A stretch of DNA of 64,000 nucleotides from Nitzschia sp. DOCU1 (lineage: Eukaryota; Bacillariophyta; Bacillariophyceae; Bacillariales; Bacillariaceae), in contig OX595998.1 in the NCBI GenBank assembly GCA_951394045.1, positions 1,178,001 to 1,242,000 on the forward strand. The letters run 5' to 3'. The notes beneath the pieces were generated by a model. The model saw only the letters and a list, made by a program, of their open reading frames with translations, searched no databases and had not been told where the DNA came from. Positions 9,739 to 20,085 of this stretch are shown in pieces. A program made the translations under genes and the position numbers. The first letter of the stretch is position 1, and each line of letters starts with the position of its first letter.

Positions 9739-10707
9739 ATGTTTCGAATGACCCCCCTTCTTGCTGCCATCTTTGTCCTACTAGTGCCTCTTAGCTCTTG
9801 GTACCTACCACGAGCTGGGGCCTTCGTCCCACAACGGAATGCGGTGCAAGCTCCAAAGCTTCGATTGACGGTCGATGACAGCAATGAAGAAATAACGAGA
9901 CGCCAATGGATTCAAACGTCACTGCTCTCAGCATCAACCATGGTGGCATTTGATGCGCTTTATCGGCCTCGACCGGCCTATGCAGCTGATTCTACCCTCG
10001 CCGAGGTAACTGACAAGATATTTCTTGAAATCAAGGGTCTTCCCGCACCCGAGGGAGAGACACCTACAACCAAGCGAATCGTCATTGGTCTCTTTGGAAA
10101 AGAAGCACCTCAATCAGTGGACAAGCTGAAAAAACTTGTCAGCGATGAAGGGTTGCCCGCTCCGTGCAAACCCAAGGAAGAGCGCGCTTTGCAACGGGAA
10201 CAACTGGAGGCCAACAAAGTCTACAATACATGCATCGAAAGTCAAAACAAGGGGGTCAACTACGACTATGCGCAAATTTGGAGAGTCATCAAGGGAGAAC
10301 GCATTGATTTCGGTTCTGTAGCTGGCCGCTTTGTTGCGCGTGAAAATCCGTCATGGACTGAGACCAATGTCAGCACTCTCAAGCACGACCGAGCTGGTAT
10401 AGTATCCGTCCGTCGTGGAGCAGATAGTGGGTTTGGATTCACGGTCTATCCAGGTGGTAAAGGGGATATCGCAGATTTGGATGAGAATCACATTATCGTT
10501 GGACAGATTGTGGAAGGTATGGACGTGATTGAGGCGTTGAACAACATTCCGGTGGTGGCGTCGTCGAAAATCAACTACATGGCACTAACGGGAGGACCCA
10601 ACAATAAATCCGCTCCGTCTCGAGCGTGTCGATATGGTGGTGCCATGTATTGCAACGAGAACAAGCCATTGGTGAAACTCACAATCTATAAAACAGGTCT
10701 TGCTTAA
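9739..10707 (+). CDS. Thylakoid-lumen cyclophilin-type peptidyl-prolyl isomerase
   Basis: 322 residues from ATG 9739. Three targeting signals are stacked. A signal peptide (about 1-27) ends at RAGAFVP, an ASAF-like plastid motif. A Ser/Thr/Asp transit stretch follows. Then comes a twin-arginine lumen signal, TRRQWIQTS (RR at 54-55), with a hydrophobic core and an AYA cleavage site near 82. The mature part resembles the divergent plant lumenal cyclophilins: KRIVIGLFGKEAPQSVDKL at its start, FGSVAGRF, and IVGQIVEGMDVIEALNNIPV towards the end. Several canonical catalytic residues (the R and F of FHR) are not evident, so it may be a chaperone rather than an active isomerase. Cysteines near the C-terminus could be redox-regulated. 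Single exon. Confidence 0.85.
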   Translation: MFRMTPLLAAIFVLLVPLSSWYLPRAGAFVPQRNAVQAPKLRLTVDDSNEEITRRQWIQTSLLSASTMVAFDALYRPRPAYAADSTLAEVTDKIFLEIKGLPAPEGETPTTKRIVIGLFGKEAPQSVDKLKKLVSDEGLPAPCKPKEERALQREQLEANKVYNTCIESQNKGVNYDYAQIWRVIKGERIDFGSVAGRFVARENPSWTETNVSTLKHDRAGIVSVRRGADSGFGFTVYPGGKGDIADLDENHIIVGQIVEGMDVIEALNNIPVVASSKINYMALTGGPNNKSAPSRACRYGGAMYCNENKPLVKLTIYKTGLA

Positions 10708-10755
10708 CGCGTCGTTTAGCAGTCACACTAAAGTTCACCATAAATGGCATGCTCA

Positions 10756-12028
10756 CTAGAAAGGGTAGTCGACCTCCTTTCCGGTCTTTGTATCCACACA
10801 AATCATTTTGGGTAGTCCGTGGCAGCAAATATGGCAGCAGTCGCACTTGACTTCGGGTGTTCGTCCATAGCAATCTGCGACCAGCATATCCAATTTCTTG
10901 TCGCAAATTTCCTTTGGCATGGTCCCCACTAAGTTGCTGTTATCATAAAAGTAAATTGACTTGAGTGAGGGTCGAAGGACATTAAGTTCGACGGCAAGAG
11001 AAGGTGCATAGTACTTACTTGTCGTGAAGATCTAGGTACTTCAAGTTCGGGAGTTTCGCGAGTTCTTTGGGAATGGTGCCCGACAACTGGTAAATACGTC
11101 AGATACGGTGAGAATTCGAAGAAGGAGATTACTTTCGACGTCCTGGCTACTTACTTGGTTGGCATACAGATCAATTATTTCTGTTTAGTGCCTCAAGTGT
11201 GAGAAAACTCTCTGATGATGCTGCAACAGACTTCATCTTCCAAGTAGACTTACCAAGCTTCTTTAGCTGCGATAGTTCTTTTGGGATTGTGCCCGCAATA
11301 TAGTTGCCTGTGAAATGATGAAAGCAACACATTATTGCGAGTGTGTCAGCAAAGTTCTCGTCGAAATACACAACAAAGGCAAAGCCTCCAAACATTTTTT
11401 ACCCACCGTAGAGGAATAGCTGTTTTAGGTTCTTCATGTTGGTGATTTCCTTGTGAATCGCACCAAACATGCCGTTCATCTGAAGCCGGAAGTATTCCAA
11501 CTTCTTCAAGCCCGTCAATAGCTTGTGAGGAATCACACCCTGCAAATCGTTCCCGTGCAAATCCAAGTCCTGCAACTCGGAAAGCAGTCCAATTTCACGA
11601 GGTACTAGTCCATCCACCTTGATGTAGCCCAGATCAAGATTGACGATCTTCTTGAAGAAATTGCATTCAACACCATACCACGAGCACTCGTGTTTACTGG
11701 TCATCCAGTCCGTGTTGATATCCCACTTGGCCCCTTTGGTCGCGTAGTAAATAACTGCCATGACGTATCTTTGTGGAGTAAACTTCTTGCCGCTTCGAAA
11801 CATCCAACACGCGGCCTCGTGTTGTGGACTATCAGAGCTCACAACATTGATTTCTCCGACATATTTGAAGAGCCACTGCAAGGCCTTGTCGTGTTTCCGA
11901 GCAATGGTTGGCATTCCCCTGCACATGTTCGCGTACTTCTGGAATACCACGGCGGCATCACTGACGTTGATGAAGCATGCACAAAGTACAGCCAGAAAAA
12001 TGGCACGAATTCTAATATAACGGGTCAT
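10756..12028 (-). CDS. Secreted leucine-rich-repeat protein with Cys-rich tail
   Basis: Five exons read on the minus strand: 12028-11407, 11307-11254, 11180-11155, 11086-11019 and 10936-10756. All junctions are GT-AG and the joined frame is 316 residues with no stop. The signal peptide (about 1-25) is followed by a globular region, then CSWYGVECN, the usual cap before plant-type LRRs. At least five repeats follow (LDLGYIKVDGLVPREIG, LDLHGNDLQGVIP, and so on to LSGTIPKELAKLPNL). The C-terminus reads LVADCYGRTPEVKCDCCHICC, a cysteine-rich ending found in many diatom LRR proteins. Introns fall at the repeat edges, and exons of 26, 54 and 68 bp each encode part of one repeat. No transmembrane segment is seen, so it is probably secreted or wall-bound. 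Role unknown; recognition or adhesion is a guess. Confidence 0.85.
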
Positions 12029-13097
12029 TTTGTTCCTCCTATTACCAAAGAAGATGATCGGGGGTGTCGTGCTGTGCTGAGGAAGTGTCCAGAAAGTTCT
12101 AGTAGTGTATCACTGCTCAATTGAAGCTTCACAGGAAGGGCAAAGAGATCGGCGGGAAATGTGATGGCTTCGTTTGGGATCCCCATCGCGTTCAGCGGTA
12201 TGCCAGGTGGAACCCCGACTGACCGTCCATCCAAGGCCGGGCGGCCGGCGCGCGCCTCGGAAACTTCGACCACTTGGACTTCAATCCTGCTTCTTCATGT
12301 GGTATGGCATACACAACAGAAGCCACCACGACCAACTACAGTAATACACACCACGAAACAATGTAAACGGGCCCTGAAACTTGCAATCCTTTCTAACCTA
12401 TTGAGTTGAATCGATCGAGCCTGGAGGAAAAGCGCAGTGGAATACGCACTCCCCTGCCAGCACTAAGATGAAAACGATCGGATGGTTTCCAAGTTCGTTC
12501 GAAGCTTCTGGAGGAAAATCAAACACCAGATGCACTAAACATCTACCCCGATCATGCATATACCTTTCTATCATGCTCTCTGCGGGGGGCTTGTGCCACA
12601 GACCTCTATAATGAGACAGTTCTTGTTTTCCCCTAACTTTACCAGGTAGTCATCCCTTTAAGCGCGTGGCCAGGTACGATAAGAAGGGGAGAGAGCCTAT
12701 GACCGTTCGATACTGATGGTGTGACCCATTCTGTGTAGTTGGGGCTTCAAGCAAAGAGATACCAGCTTCCGACAACCAACTATTTCGTGGAGGGGTGGAT
12801 GCCGGCCGGCGTTGCACTCGATATTCAACTGCTGGAACGGAAACCATGCTTCTAAATGTAAGATTTATTATATCTAAATATCTGAATTTTGATCGACCCG
12901 TTGGCTGGATTTGGCGACGACGTGCGCCCTAATTACCAAAACAGAAATAGCGGTATCTCCTTCTGTGGAAGGTTCCCCAACCGTCCGCAAGTTCATGCCG
13001 ACCGCCGAGGGTATTTACGGTGGCGAGTTTTCTGCTCAACGATAGTGATTTTTTCCGAATACTTTCGCAACAAAGGATCAAAAATCGATCCTTCACC
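12029..13097. other. Divergent intergenic region
   Basis: About 1.07 kb between the divergent LRR and repeat-protein genes. Short overlapping frames on both strands have no domains. Nothing else recognised. Confidence 0.5.
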
Positions 13098-14681
13098 ATG
13101 GCGCGAAGCAACGTTTACAGTTATGGGAGTGAGCCTCCTATGGAAATGTACGATGATGATTCAACGAACAGCCGGGATTCAGACCATTGGTATACCAGCG
13201 ACTATTCTGCTGGAAGTAGAGCCTCTCGACCTTTGCGTAAGCTTGCCAGCCTAGAGCTTGGTGCTTCCGTAGCAGGGAGCATTGATGGAAACCCTATCAT
13301 TGATCTGACTCACTTTTCCAACGCCGATGAGTTGATCGACAATCACCTTAAGTTCGTAGTGTCCGTGCACGACGATGAATCGGAATGCACTGCTGGACGC
13401 TACAGTTCGAAATGCAGTCAGTCATCAGCGCCGTCGAGTTATGTGCCCAACAGCTATAAAGTATATGGTGGTTACGACCACGTTACCAAACCACCACGAC
13501 TCAGCCAGGGCAAACTCACAGAGGCCAAGTTCTATCCTTCCGAGCCCCGAGAAGAGATGGATCAACCTCAGCCACAAATGGTGCAGACCCTTGCCAAAGT
13601 TCCACGTACACAACAGAGAAGCGTTTTTGGATCAGTGTTTCAGTGCGTCAACCCTGCCGTTCCGGGAGACGACATGGAAATTCCGGATACTCTGGCGAAA
13701 TCCTTGGCTGTGCGGGCAGCGATTCGTTCCGAAGAGGATGCTTTGGATAGAGTGTTTAACACGGTTGAGAGGTTCAGCTGCAGAGACGACGACAACACAA
13801 TACGGGAAGTCAGGGCAGAACTTTCTTCGAATGATCATCGTGATCAAACCTATGCATTCCAAAGAAGCATGCGTCAACCACAGTCATTGTTCCGCTCGGT
13901 TCCAAAAGATTTTTCCACCTTGCCTACTGGAGAGGGAAAATGTAACGAGAAAAGGCCAGCCACTGCCCAAAATGAGAAGAAGGATGCTTTGGATGTAGTC
14001 TTTGAAGGGTTTGAGCGGTTTGCGTGTGCTGGTGCAGGTCCCGTTCCCAAAGACAAGGACGCATTCGACAGGGTGTTTGAACGCGTCGAGATGCTTACAA
14101 GCCATGATGACATGGCTGCCGCAGACCTTCGCAGTCGTGGGATTAGAGCAATGCGAGATGCATCTACGTATCAGAGTAACACCAGGTCCATGATCAAAGG
14201 AGGTGACTTGTTTGACCAATGCGGCAACAATTTCGAACGTGCCATGTGCACGGGTCAGATGGCGGAATTTGGGCACGAAGGCGATGTTTTGGACAATGTC
14301 TTCGACACTTTGGAGCGAGCGACCTGCCGAAATTCGCGATATCATGATCGCTATGACACGTCGGAATATGAGTTTGATCAACAAAATAGTTTGGTCGAGA
14401 GTGTCGCGGGATCAAGCGACTGGTTTGATTCGCCAAAGAGTGAAATCAAACGAAAGCCTTCCACGGGAAACGTTCAGCCTACAAAAAATGAACGCACCAT
14501 GACCCCACCTTATAGTACCCGACAAGACATGTTAGACTACGTTTTTGAAAACGTCGAGGCCGGAATTTGTCGTTCCACTGACGTTAAACGGTTGTCAGAA
14601 CGAGAGAAAGCAAGAAATAGCCTCGAACGAATCCGGGCATTGCGGCAACGGCTAGAAAGTGAAAGGGAATCTTGTTGGTAG
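13098..14681 (+). CDS. Unknown protein with six D-x-L-D-x-V-F...E...C motifs
   Basis: 527 residues from ATG 13098, single exon, hydrophilic, no signal peptide or membrane segment. I do not recognise the family. A motif of about 15 residues, D-x-[LF]-D-x-V-F-x-x-x-E-x-x-x-C, begins near residues 214, 296, 321, 370, 396 and 477. Examples are DALDRVFNTVERFSC, DALDVVFEGFERFAC, DVLDNVFDTLERATC and DMLDYVFENVEAGIC. The third copy lacks the final Cys, and the fourth has CG in place of VF. Each could form one short amphipathic helix ending in Cys, spaced by disordered linkers, which suggests repeated docking peptides or a metal/redox role. The frame is open further upstream to an ATG-less start, and I prefer 13098 because the sequence turns protein-like there. 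The gene ends in a basic coiled-coil-like helix (RLSEREKARNSLERIRALR). Confidence 0.8.
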   Translation: MARSNVYSYGSEPPMEMYDDDSTNSRDSDHWYTSDYSAGSRASRPLRKLASLELGASVAGSIDGNPIIDLTHFSNADELIDNHLKFVVSVHDDESECTAGRYSSKCSQSSAPSSYVPNSYKVYGGYDHVTKPPRLSQGKLTEAKFYPSEPREEMDQPQPQMVQTLAKVPRTQQRSVFGSVFQCVNPAVPGDDMEIPDTLAKSLAVRAAIRSEEDALDRVFNTVERFSCRDDDNTIREVRAELSSNDHRDQTYAFQRSMRQPQSLFRSVPKDFSTLPTGEGKCNEKRPATAQNEKKDALDVVFEGFERFACAGAGPVPKDKDAFDRVFERVEMLTSHDDMAAADLRSRGIRAMRDASTYQSNTRSMIKGGDLFDQCGNNFERAMCTGQMAEFGHEGDVLDNVFDTLERATCRNSRYHDRYDTSEYEFDQQNSLVESVAGSSDWFDSPKSEIKRKPSTGNVQPTKNERTMTPPYSTRQDMLDYVFENVEAGICRSTDVKRLSEREKARNSLERIRALRQRLESERESCW

Positions 14682-14782
14682 AGCGAGCTTAAAACAAAAG
14701 AAACAGTCTGCGAGTGTATCCACGTAATTTTTGTAGTATGACTTTTTACATATATTGATGAGGCACCACACGACTTGTGGGT

Positions 14783-16102
14783 TCATAGAGTGAGTGCAGC
14801 ACACTGCGATAGGACTTTGACTTCGCGGACCCCTTCCACGCAGCACGCATCTTCATCTCTCAAGCAATATACGTATTTCTCACCATCTAGGTCTGCGGAT
14901 TTCTTGTCCACTAGCTCTTGCCATTGATCTTCCATGTGAGGAAAGAAGGACGCCTTCCCGACTAACCCAAAGCCTGTCACGTCCTTCCAATCAACATAAT
15001 CTTCTCGGCCGGGCACAACTGAAGGATCATCCCACCCCTGCCATCGAAATGAAAACCATCCAAATGATACGAGGTTAGAATTATACAAGCACGCAAAATT
15101 CCATTGACAGCTCTGTCGGCACCCACCTTCCAGCACGCCGTGTCCATGGACGCTCCCATGATAATAGCACCGGCACTCGTTCCGCAGTACACGGCGCCAT
15201 CATCGCCAGTGCACACCCGGACAATAGCAGGCCCCCAGTTTCCCTTTTCTATACAATGATACAGCCAAAAAGTATTCCCTCCCTGTACGTAGATAAAATG
15301 GGGCTTCCAGCTGTCAAGTGCTCGTTTGCCGTCCTAAATGCACCCCGTGAGAAAATTGAATTCAATATAGATTGTTTCTGCAGATTGCCGATAAAACCAA
15401 ACCTACCTTTGGGAATAGTGAAGGATTATTGGAACCTTCGGTTTGTTTAATGGAACCATCATCCAGATCCAAGGTGGCTGCCAGTATAGTCACCCCGTCG
15501 CCAAGTTGGCTCGACAAAAGATCGACTATTTCATTCCTTCGCTTCTTTCCATCGGCCCGAGCACGTTGTCTCTGTTTGCCAGGTGTATTTTGGGAGTCGC
15601 GCCGGATCGCATACATGGCAGTTGGAATGTAAAGAAACCGTAGTTCCAGCGACGAATCCTCTCCATCCGCACTCCCTGCTAACGACGCCAAGATGTCCCG
15701 CCATGGCAGACGGCCTCCTTCCAAATCTGCGAGAGCCGCGTCCGCTTGTTCCATGCTCATGACGGCATCTAAATCTGGACCACAACAAGGACTCTGTATT
15801 GATGATTCTGTTACTTTTGCTTCGGCTGATGCCTGACGTTCCCTCCACAACGCTGCCACCAGGCCTCGCATCAAAAAGTCGACAGCCTCGGGGTTTGGTT
15901 TGAATCCATCGGTAAAGGAAGAAAGGAGAAGACCATGCTTAAGCCACTGCCCGTTCCCAATAGATTCCAGAGAAGCCCACAAGGACGAGTTTGGTATTCG
16001 AGGTCGAAAGAATGTCGATCTGGCATGGAACGCTGCAACCAAAGGCAAAAGTGCGACGAGGAGTCTCGGTGCTCGCGTCCACCGTCGGATTTTCAACTTC
16101 AT
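14783..16102 (-). CDS. S51-family (cyanophycinase/peptidase E-like) serine hydrolase, probably plastid
   Basis: Three exons: 16102-15407, 15333-15127 and 15037-14783, all GT-AG, joining to 385 residues. The S51 nucleophile elbow is GTSAGAIIMGAS in exon 2, preceded by YVQGGNTFWL, the family's Q-G-G-N-T motif. The downstream GFGLVGKASFFPHM carries the His region. The N-terminus is a signal peptide (about 1-24) ending LVAAFHARS, an ASAF-like plastid motif. S51 enzymes cleave beta-linked or aspartyl peptides (cyanophycin, Asp-X dipeptides). Diatoms are not known to make cyanophycin, so an aspartyl-dipeptidase or general peptide-salvage role is more likely. The roughly 150 residues before the catalytic part, with a basic, Arg-rich insert, are longer than in bacterial peptidase E. 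TGACGTCA lies 162 bp upstream of the start. Confidence 0.84.
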
Positions 16103-16631
16103 GACCGAGCTAGCTCAAGCGTCACCAACTAGCAACGGGACGAAGAGAGCTGGGCGTAGCGCTATGATGGCAGTGGGATGAGTGGCTCACGTTGATTGCT
16201 CTCTCGTCTCTTGTCATCATTGTCATCTTCGTCGCAAATTGTGAAAGAAGGCCGACACACTACTGACGTCAGACATTGACTGACACGACTGCTGATGTAA
16301 TGGGTTATGGGTCGTTCTATTTGCATTGATAGTTCCGCTGCGAGCATACTAATACATAGCTTTTTGTCCTGGTACGTAGTAAATACTGGAAACGCAATTA
16401 CAAAGTTCCATAGTTGTGACAAAGAGCTAATAGAACACTGGCCAGCAGCGTTCCAATGACGATGCGAATGAAATGAAAAGGCAACTGTTCAACCACCCAG
16501 ATGCGTGCTAGCAATATTAGTAGACTTCGTGGGTCGCCAAGTGGACGGGTGTTGAGCAATATCTCGTCAACTTTGAAGCGTAGGGGCGACGCTGTACCTG
16601 GTACGTCATGAATGTGAGCTTGCACTTCTGC
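16103..16631. promoter_or_regulatory. Upstream region of the S51 gene
   Basis: Holds the promoter of the S51 gene and the 3' end of the glycosyltransferase gene. CRE-like TGACGTCA at 16264-16271. No further gene. Confidence 0.5.
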
Positions 16632-19223
16632 CTACAAGTAGTGCTGGGGGAAGTTTCCATGGCGTTGGCGTGCACTTTCCAAAAAGTGCTGAAAATCTGG
16701 GTTGTACGAAGTAGTTTGCAGTGATCCGTAGAAATTTTCGTTTGTGACACAACCATGCAAGTATTGCAGGTAAAAAAGCACCTTGTGCCCACTGTAGCCA
16801 TCCAATTTCGTAATGTTGCACACTTCGACATCGGATCGATTGAGAAGCCCATGCTGCTCCAACAACTTTTCTTTGGCAGTTTCCTCTGTGTCGCTTTCTT
16901 CAATGAACTTGTGTGAGACAACAGCCTTGCGACAATTCTCCACCTCCACATCGAGACAACGTGAGTGAAAGTGAAGCACTCCAAGATCGGTTCGATTGCC
17001 CACTTGCTTAGACACGCCAAATGGGGCTGCAAAATAGTTCTTGTGCCCCCCCAGATCAACACCAGTCAAAGTACGAGAGTCTGATATCGTCTTGAACACA
17101 TCAATGGCTTCCGCTGGTCCAAGCGGAAAGGCGCCAACGCTACTTTTGGCGCCTTGGTTGCTGCAGACGGCTAGATTCGGTATAGATTCCGAGCGAAAAC
17201 CAAACTTGAGTCGTTCCCCATTGGAAATATGGCGCAAACCCTGAACTTTATCCGGCACACCGTAGGGTGACAGGGAGCAATCCACGGAAGAAAAATTGGC
17301 GACAACAACGTTGGGCCCGTGCTGGCAGGTCGCATCTTCCTTATGAGTAACAAGAAACTCATCCACGTCAAATTTGACCACAAAGTCAGAAGCTTTGCTA
17401 ATATGTCGGGCGAGCTGACTCAACTGTGCTTCCAGACGATCCAATCCAGCGGAAGAAAACACGACGTTGACTCCAAAGTGATCCCGAGCATGGGCGAGGA
17501 ATGCAATCGACTCCTTGTCCGTACTTCCATCCACAATATACAGATTTTCGAAACCAATCAGCTCTCCATGATATACGACCCAGTCTCGAAGCAGGGGCCA
17601 TTCATTTTTGGTCATTGTGATCATTTTGAATATTGTGTGTTCATCCGTTCGCCGCTCTGCCTTGATCTGTTGACGCCATTCGTCAAATAACTCGTAGGTT
17701 CCTACCGTTTTCGACTTGGCAATGTGGTCCATGTAACGACGTCCATTTCTACCGACATTATAGGATGGAGATGCCCAGTAGGGCTGTCCTTCCAAGAAAG
17801 GCTCCGGAGTGACGGCGAGAGCTGAGGGCGACTCCGGAGTCAAGCTTTCAGTTGATTTTCTAGTCGGAAAATCATATCCTGCATCGATCAGCGCCAGGAG
17901 CCACTCTTGCAGGCTATATACATCTTGTAGACCGATGAATCCTCGTTCATACAGTTGAATCGCCAACATCTCAATGCGACTTGGCAAGTAGTCGTTGCCG
18001 CGATCGCTAGGGTCATGGTTCACCGATCGCTCCGCCGAGGTTAAAAACCGCAACAACGCTGGAATCTTTTGGAGCCAAGGGTCATCCTGAATGGACGATT
18101 CATGTCCCATATGCACATCGTCTAATGACCCTATTGTAGAGGGATCGAAAAGAAGTGCCAAATTGTATTCATGTAGAAAGCTTTGGGTCCAGTAGGCTCG
18201 CCAAAGGTCCGCTAGCTGCTCGGGAACAGTAGAAGGCAAGAGAAGCCCCCAAAAGGCGCTGTACATGTGCACAGTCGCTTTGGAAGCATAGGGAGAATAT
18301 TTGCTAGCAGGAGCGAGCAGAGGAGGTTTTGTAGGACTGACTCCTGTCAAGCTGCCAGTACTTTTCATGACACCAACCGACTGCACCACTCCAACGGAAG
18401 AGTAATCTATGGATCCGAAATCGAGATCGTAAAGAGAACTGTCACTCGTAGGCACATGAAGGTTGAACGTTGATAGCTCATCGTCGTTTCGACGGTTGTG
18501 TTGAAGCTCCTTGCTGTATCGCACCATCACTCTAGAACGCTTCGCTTCAGTCGACCCAAACGGCAACACATGCTCCAGTAATTCGTCGTCGAGCGTAGAA
18601 TCAAAGTCGTAAACAACCTTGGCACCGTGTGAAACAGCAAATAAATAGCCAATATTTCTGCGGGCCGTTGCCATGGAGGAAAGCGCATGGCGAACAAACG
18701 GGTGGTTGATTTCTGTTTGTTGCGAATACGAAAGAAAAATCACATTGTCCCCCAGCAATTTCTGATCCAAAGTGTCCTCATTACTCGTATGATTGTCTCC
18801 TAGAATGACTGTACACCAGCCCTTCCACTTGGCCAGTCCTTCCAACGCTTTGTTACCTGGCACCCCTACAACGACCACCCATCGACTGCAGTCAGGAGCG
18901 AATCGAGGAAATGATCTATCTTTCATCCATCTCTTTCGTAGCAGAGACGGTCGAGACTGAGAAGCAAGTCGAAGCTTGCCTGGAAATGTCCGTATTTTGT
19001 AGTCTGAAAAGGAGTTCACGTCCTGCTGATACATGGAACTGAAGGGAGAATCATCTTGGCCGACGTCCCTCCCGCACTTCGAAAGCAGCACCCGATTCAA
19101 AAGAAGATTGAGGCATAATAGAGCCACGATGCAGCGCAACAGGCGTATTGGGTTCTTAGACGACGCTAAAGATAAGAACGAGATGACTGTGGGTGGTTGT
19201 TTGCTTGAGATGGAATCCGCCAT
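16632..19223 (-). CDS. Type II membrane protein: STELLO (DUF288)-like domain plus GT92-like glycosyltransferase
   Basis: 863 residues from ATG 19223, single exon. A hydrophobic anchor (about 29-45) after a short basic cytosolic tail predicts a Golgi type II protein. Residues about 115-220 resemble the plant STELLO/DUF288 domain: RWVVVVGVPGNKALEGLAKW, GDNVIFLSYSQQ, then RRNIGYLFAVSHGAKVVYDF with acidic residues that would be the DxD-like site. From about 530 to 820 a second catalytic-looking domain begins with MITMTKNEWPLLRDWVVYH and contains DGSTDKES and KFDVDEFLV, as in GT92/DUF23 and related GT-A transferases. Near the C-terminus are conserved-looking Cys and His residues (LGVLHFHSRC). Plant STELLO proteins assist cellulose-synthase trafficking; diatoms lack typical cellulose walls, so a glycoprotein or polysaccharide role is more likely. 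Substrate unknown. Confidence 0.8.
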   Translation of the reverse strand: MADSISSKQPPTVISFLSLASSKNPIRLLRCIVALLCLNLLLNRVLLSKCGRDVGQDDSPFSSMYQQDVNSFSDYKIRTFPGKLRLASQSRPSLLRKRWMKDRSFPRFAPDCSRWVVVVGVPGNKALEGLAKWKGWCTVILGDNHTSNEDTLDQKLLGDNVIFLSYSQQTEINHPFVRHALSSMATARRNIGYLFAVSHGAKVVYDFDSTLDDELLEHVLPFGSTEAKRSRVMVRYSKELQHNRRNDDELSTFNLHVPTSDSSLYDLDFGSIDYSSVGVVQSVGVMKSTGSLTGVSPTKPPLLAPASKYSPYASKATVHMYSAFWGLLLPSTVPEQLADLWRAYWTQSFLHEYNLALLFDPSTIGSLDDVHMGHESSIQDDPWLQKIPALLRFLTSAERSVNHDPSDRGNDYLPSRIEMLAIQLYERGFIGLQDVYSLQEWLLALIDAGYDFPTRKSTESLTPESPSALAVTPEPFLEGQPYWASPSYNVGRNGRRYMDHIAKSKTVGTYELFDEWRQQIKAERRTDEHTIFKMITMTKNEWPLLRDWVVYHGELIGFENLYIVDGSTDKESIAFLAHARDHFGVNVVFSSAGLDRLEAQLSQLARHISKASDFVVKFDVDEFLVTHKEDATCQHGPNVVVANFSSVDCSLSPYGVPDKVQGLRHISNGERLKFGFRSESIPNLAVCSNQGAKSSVGAFPLGPAEAIDVFKTISDSRTLTGVDLGGHKNYFAAPFGVSKQVGNRTDLGVLHFHSRCLDVEVENCRKAVVSHKFIEESDTEETAKEKLLEQHGLLNRSDVEVCNITKLDGYSGHKVLFYLQYLHGCVTNENFYGSLQTTSYNPDFQHFLESARQRHGNFPQHYL

Positions 19224-19692
19224 CGTCGTATTGCAGTTCTGTTGTCGGGGAAAAGTGGATGGAGATGCTTCGCGGGATATTGGATGAAACGACGATTTGT
19301 GACCTCGGCGTATCTTTTCGCTCTTGATGCTGTTGCCAAAAATGTCAAAATGTGAAAAATGAAAATGGTCCCTCCTCCGACAGTCAGTGGGGCGTCTGTC
19401 CGTCTTTCGACGTTGCAGCTCTTTTGATGTTCTTCGAACGCCGCGGTGGTCCAAAATGCGAAGCGTTTTCTTCGGACTTCGCATTTGGGCCCGCGTGTCG
19501 TCATGCAGAAAGCAGGACTGCCCGTACCAGGTACAGTAGGAGTTGAAGTCCTAGAAATCCGAACTGTTCCTTCTAGTTTCCAAGTTGCGAAGCCCGATGA
19601 TCTCCCCAAGGAAATGAAAATGTAGTCTCACAATATTCGACCATCGTCGATCCAAAACCTCTCAAGACAACTATTAACAACCAATCAATATC
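19224..19692. other. Divergent promoter region
   Basis: 470 bp between the divergent glycosyltransferase and B12D-like genes. No gene. The frame upstream of ATG 19223 stays open for 87 codons but is low-complexity basic sequence and is treated as 5' UTR. Confidence 0.5.
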
Positions 19693-20085
19693 ATGAACGC
19701 CCTCCGTTTCCGTCCTCTTGCCCAGCAAGTTGCCCGACAACAACGCACCAAGGCCACCATGGCCTCCAAGGCCTTCCCTCCGCGTAAGACGTATGACTTC
19801 AAGAAGGAGTGGCTCTCGGATCCTTCCACTTACCCCATCATCGTTGTCATGGGCGGTGGCTTGACATTTATGGTCGGCATGACGTTGAACGCCCTGTTTA
19901 CGTACAAGCAAGGTGTCGATATCAGTCCTAATCAACGTGGACGCATAATGAAGAATTACAGCTCCGAATACCGAACCGGTGTTATGGAACGCTTCGCTAC
20001 GATGAAGGGTGGCGTCAAGACAGAAGGCCTTGGTATTGATCACGAACAATGGGCCAAGGGCAAGGAAGAGTACATGAAGAAATAG
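19693..20085 (+). CDS. B12D/NDUFA4 (MLRQ)-like mitochondrial inner-membrane protein, copy 1
   Basis: 130 residues, single exon. The N-terminus is basic and free of acidic residues (MNALRFRPLAQQVARQQR), as in mitochondrial presequences. One membrane segment (YPIIVVMGGGLTFMVGMTL, about 52-70) follows DPSTYP, then a hydrophilic tail with SPNQRGRIMKNYSSEY. The D-P-x-x-Y-P before a glycine-rich membrane helix and the R-x-x-x-x-x-N that follows resemble the B12D/NDUFA4 family, which sits in respiratory complexes I/IV. The similarity is short, so the assignment is moderate. An identical gene lies in inverted orientation at 20955-21347. Confidence 0.72.
   Translation: MNALRFRPLAQQVARQQRTKATMASKAFPPRKTYDFKKEWLSDPSTYPIIVVMGGGLTFMVGMTLNALFTYKQGVDISPNQRGRIMKNYSSEYRTGVMERFATMKGGVKTEGLGIDHEQWAKGKEEYMKK

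Noticed and set aside
19573..20049. Frame antisense to the B12D-like gene, conserved in both copies
   Set aside because: Conserved only because the DNA is identical; no domain or start.
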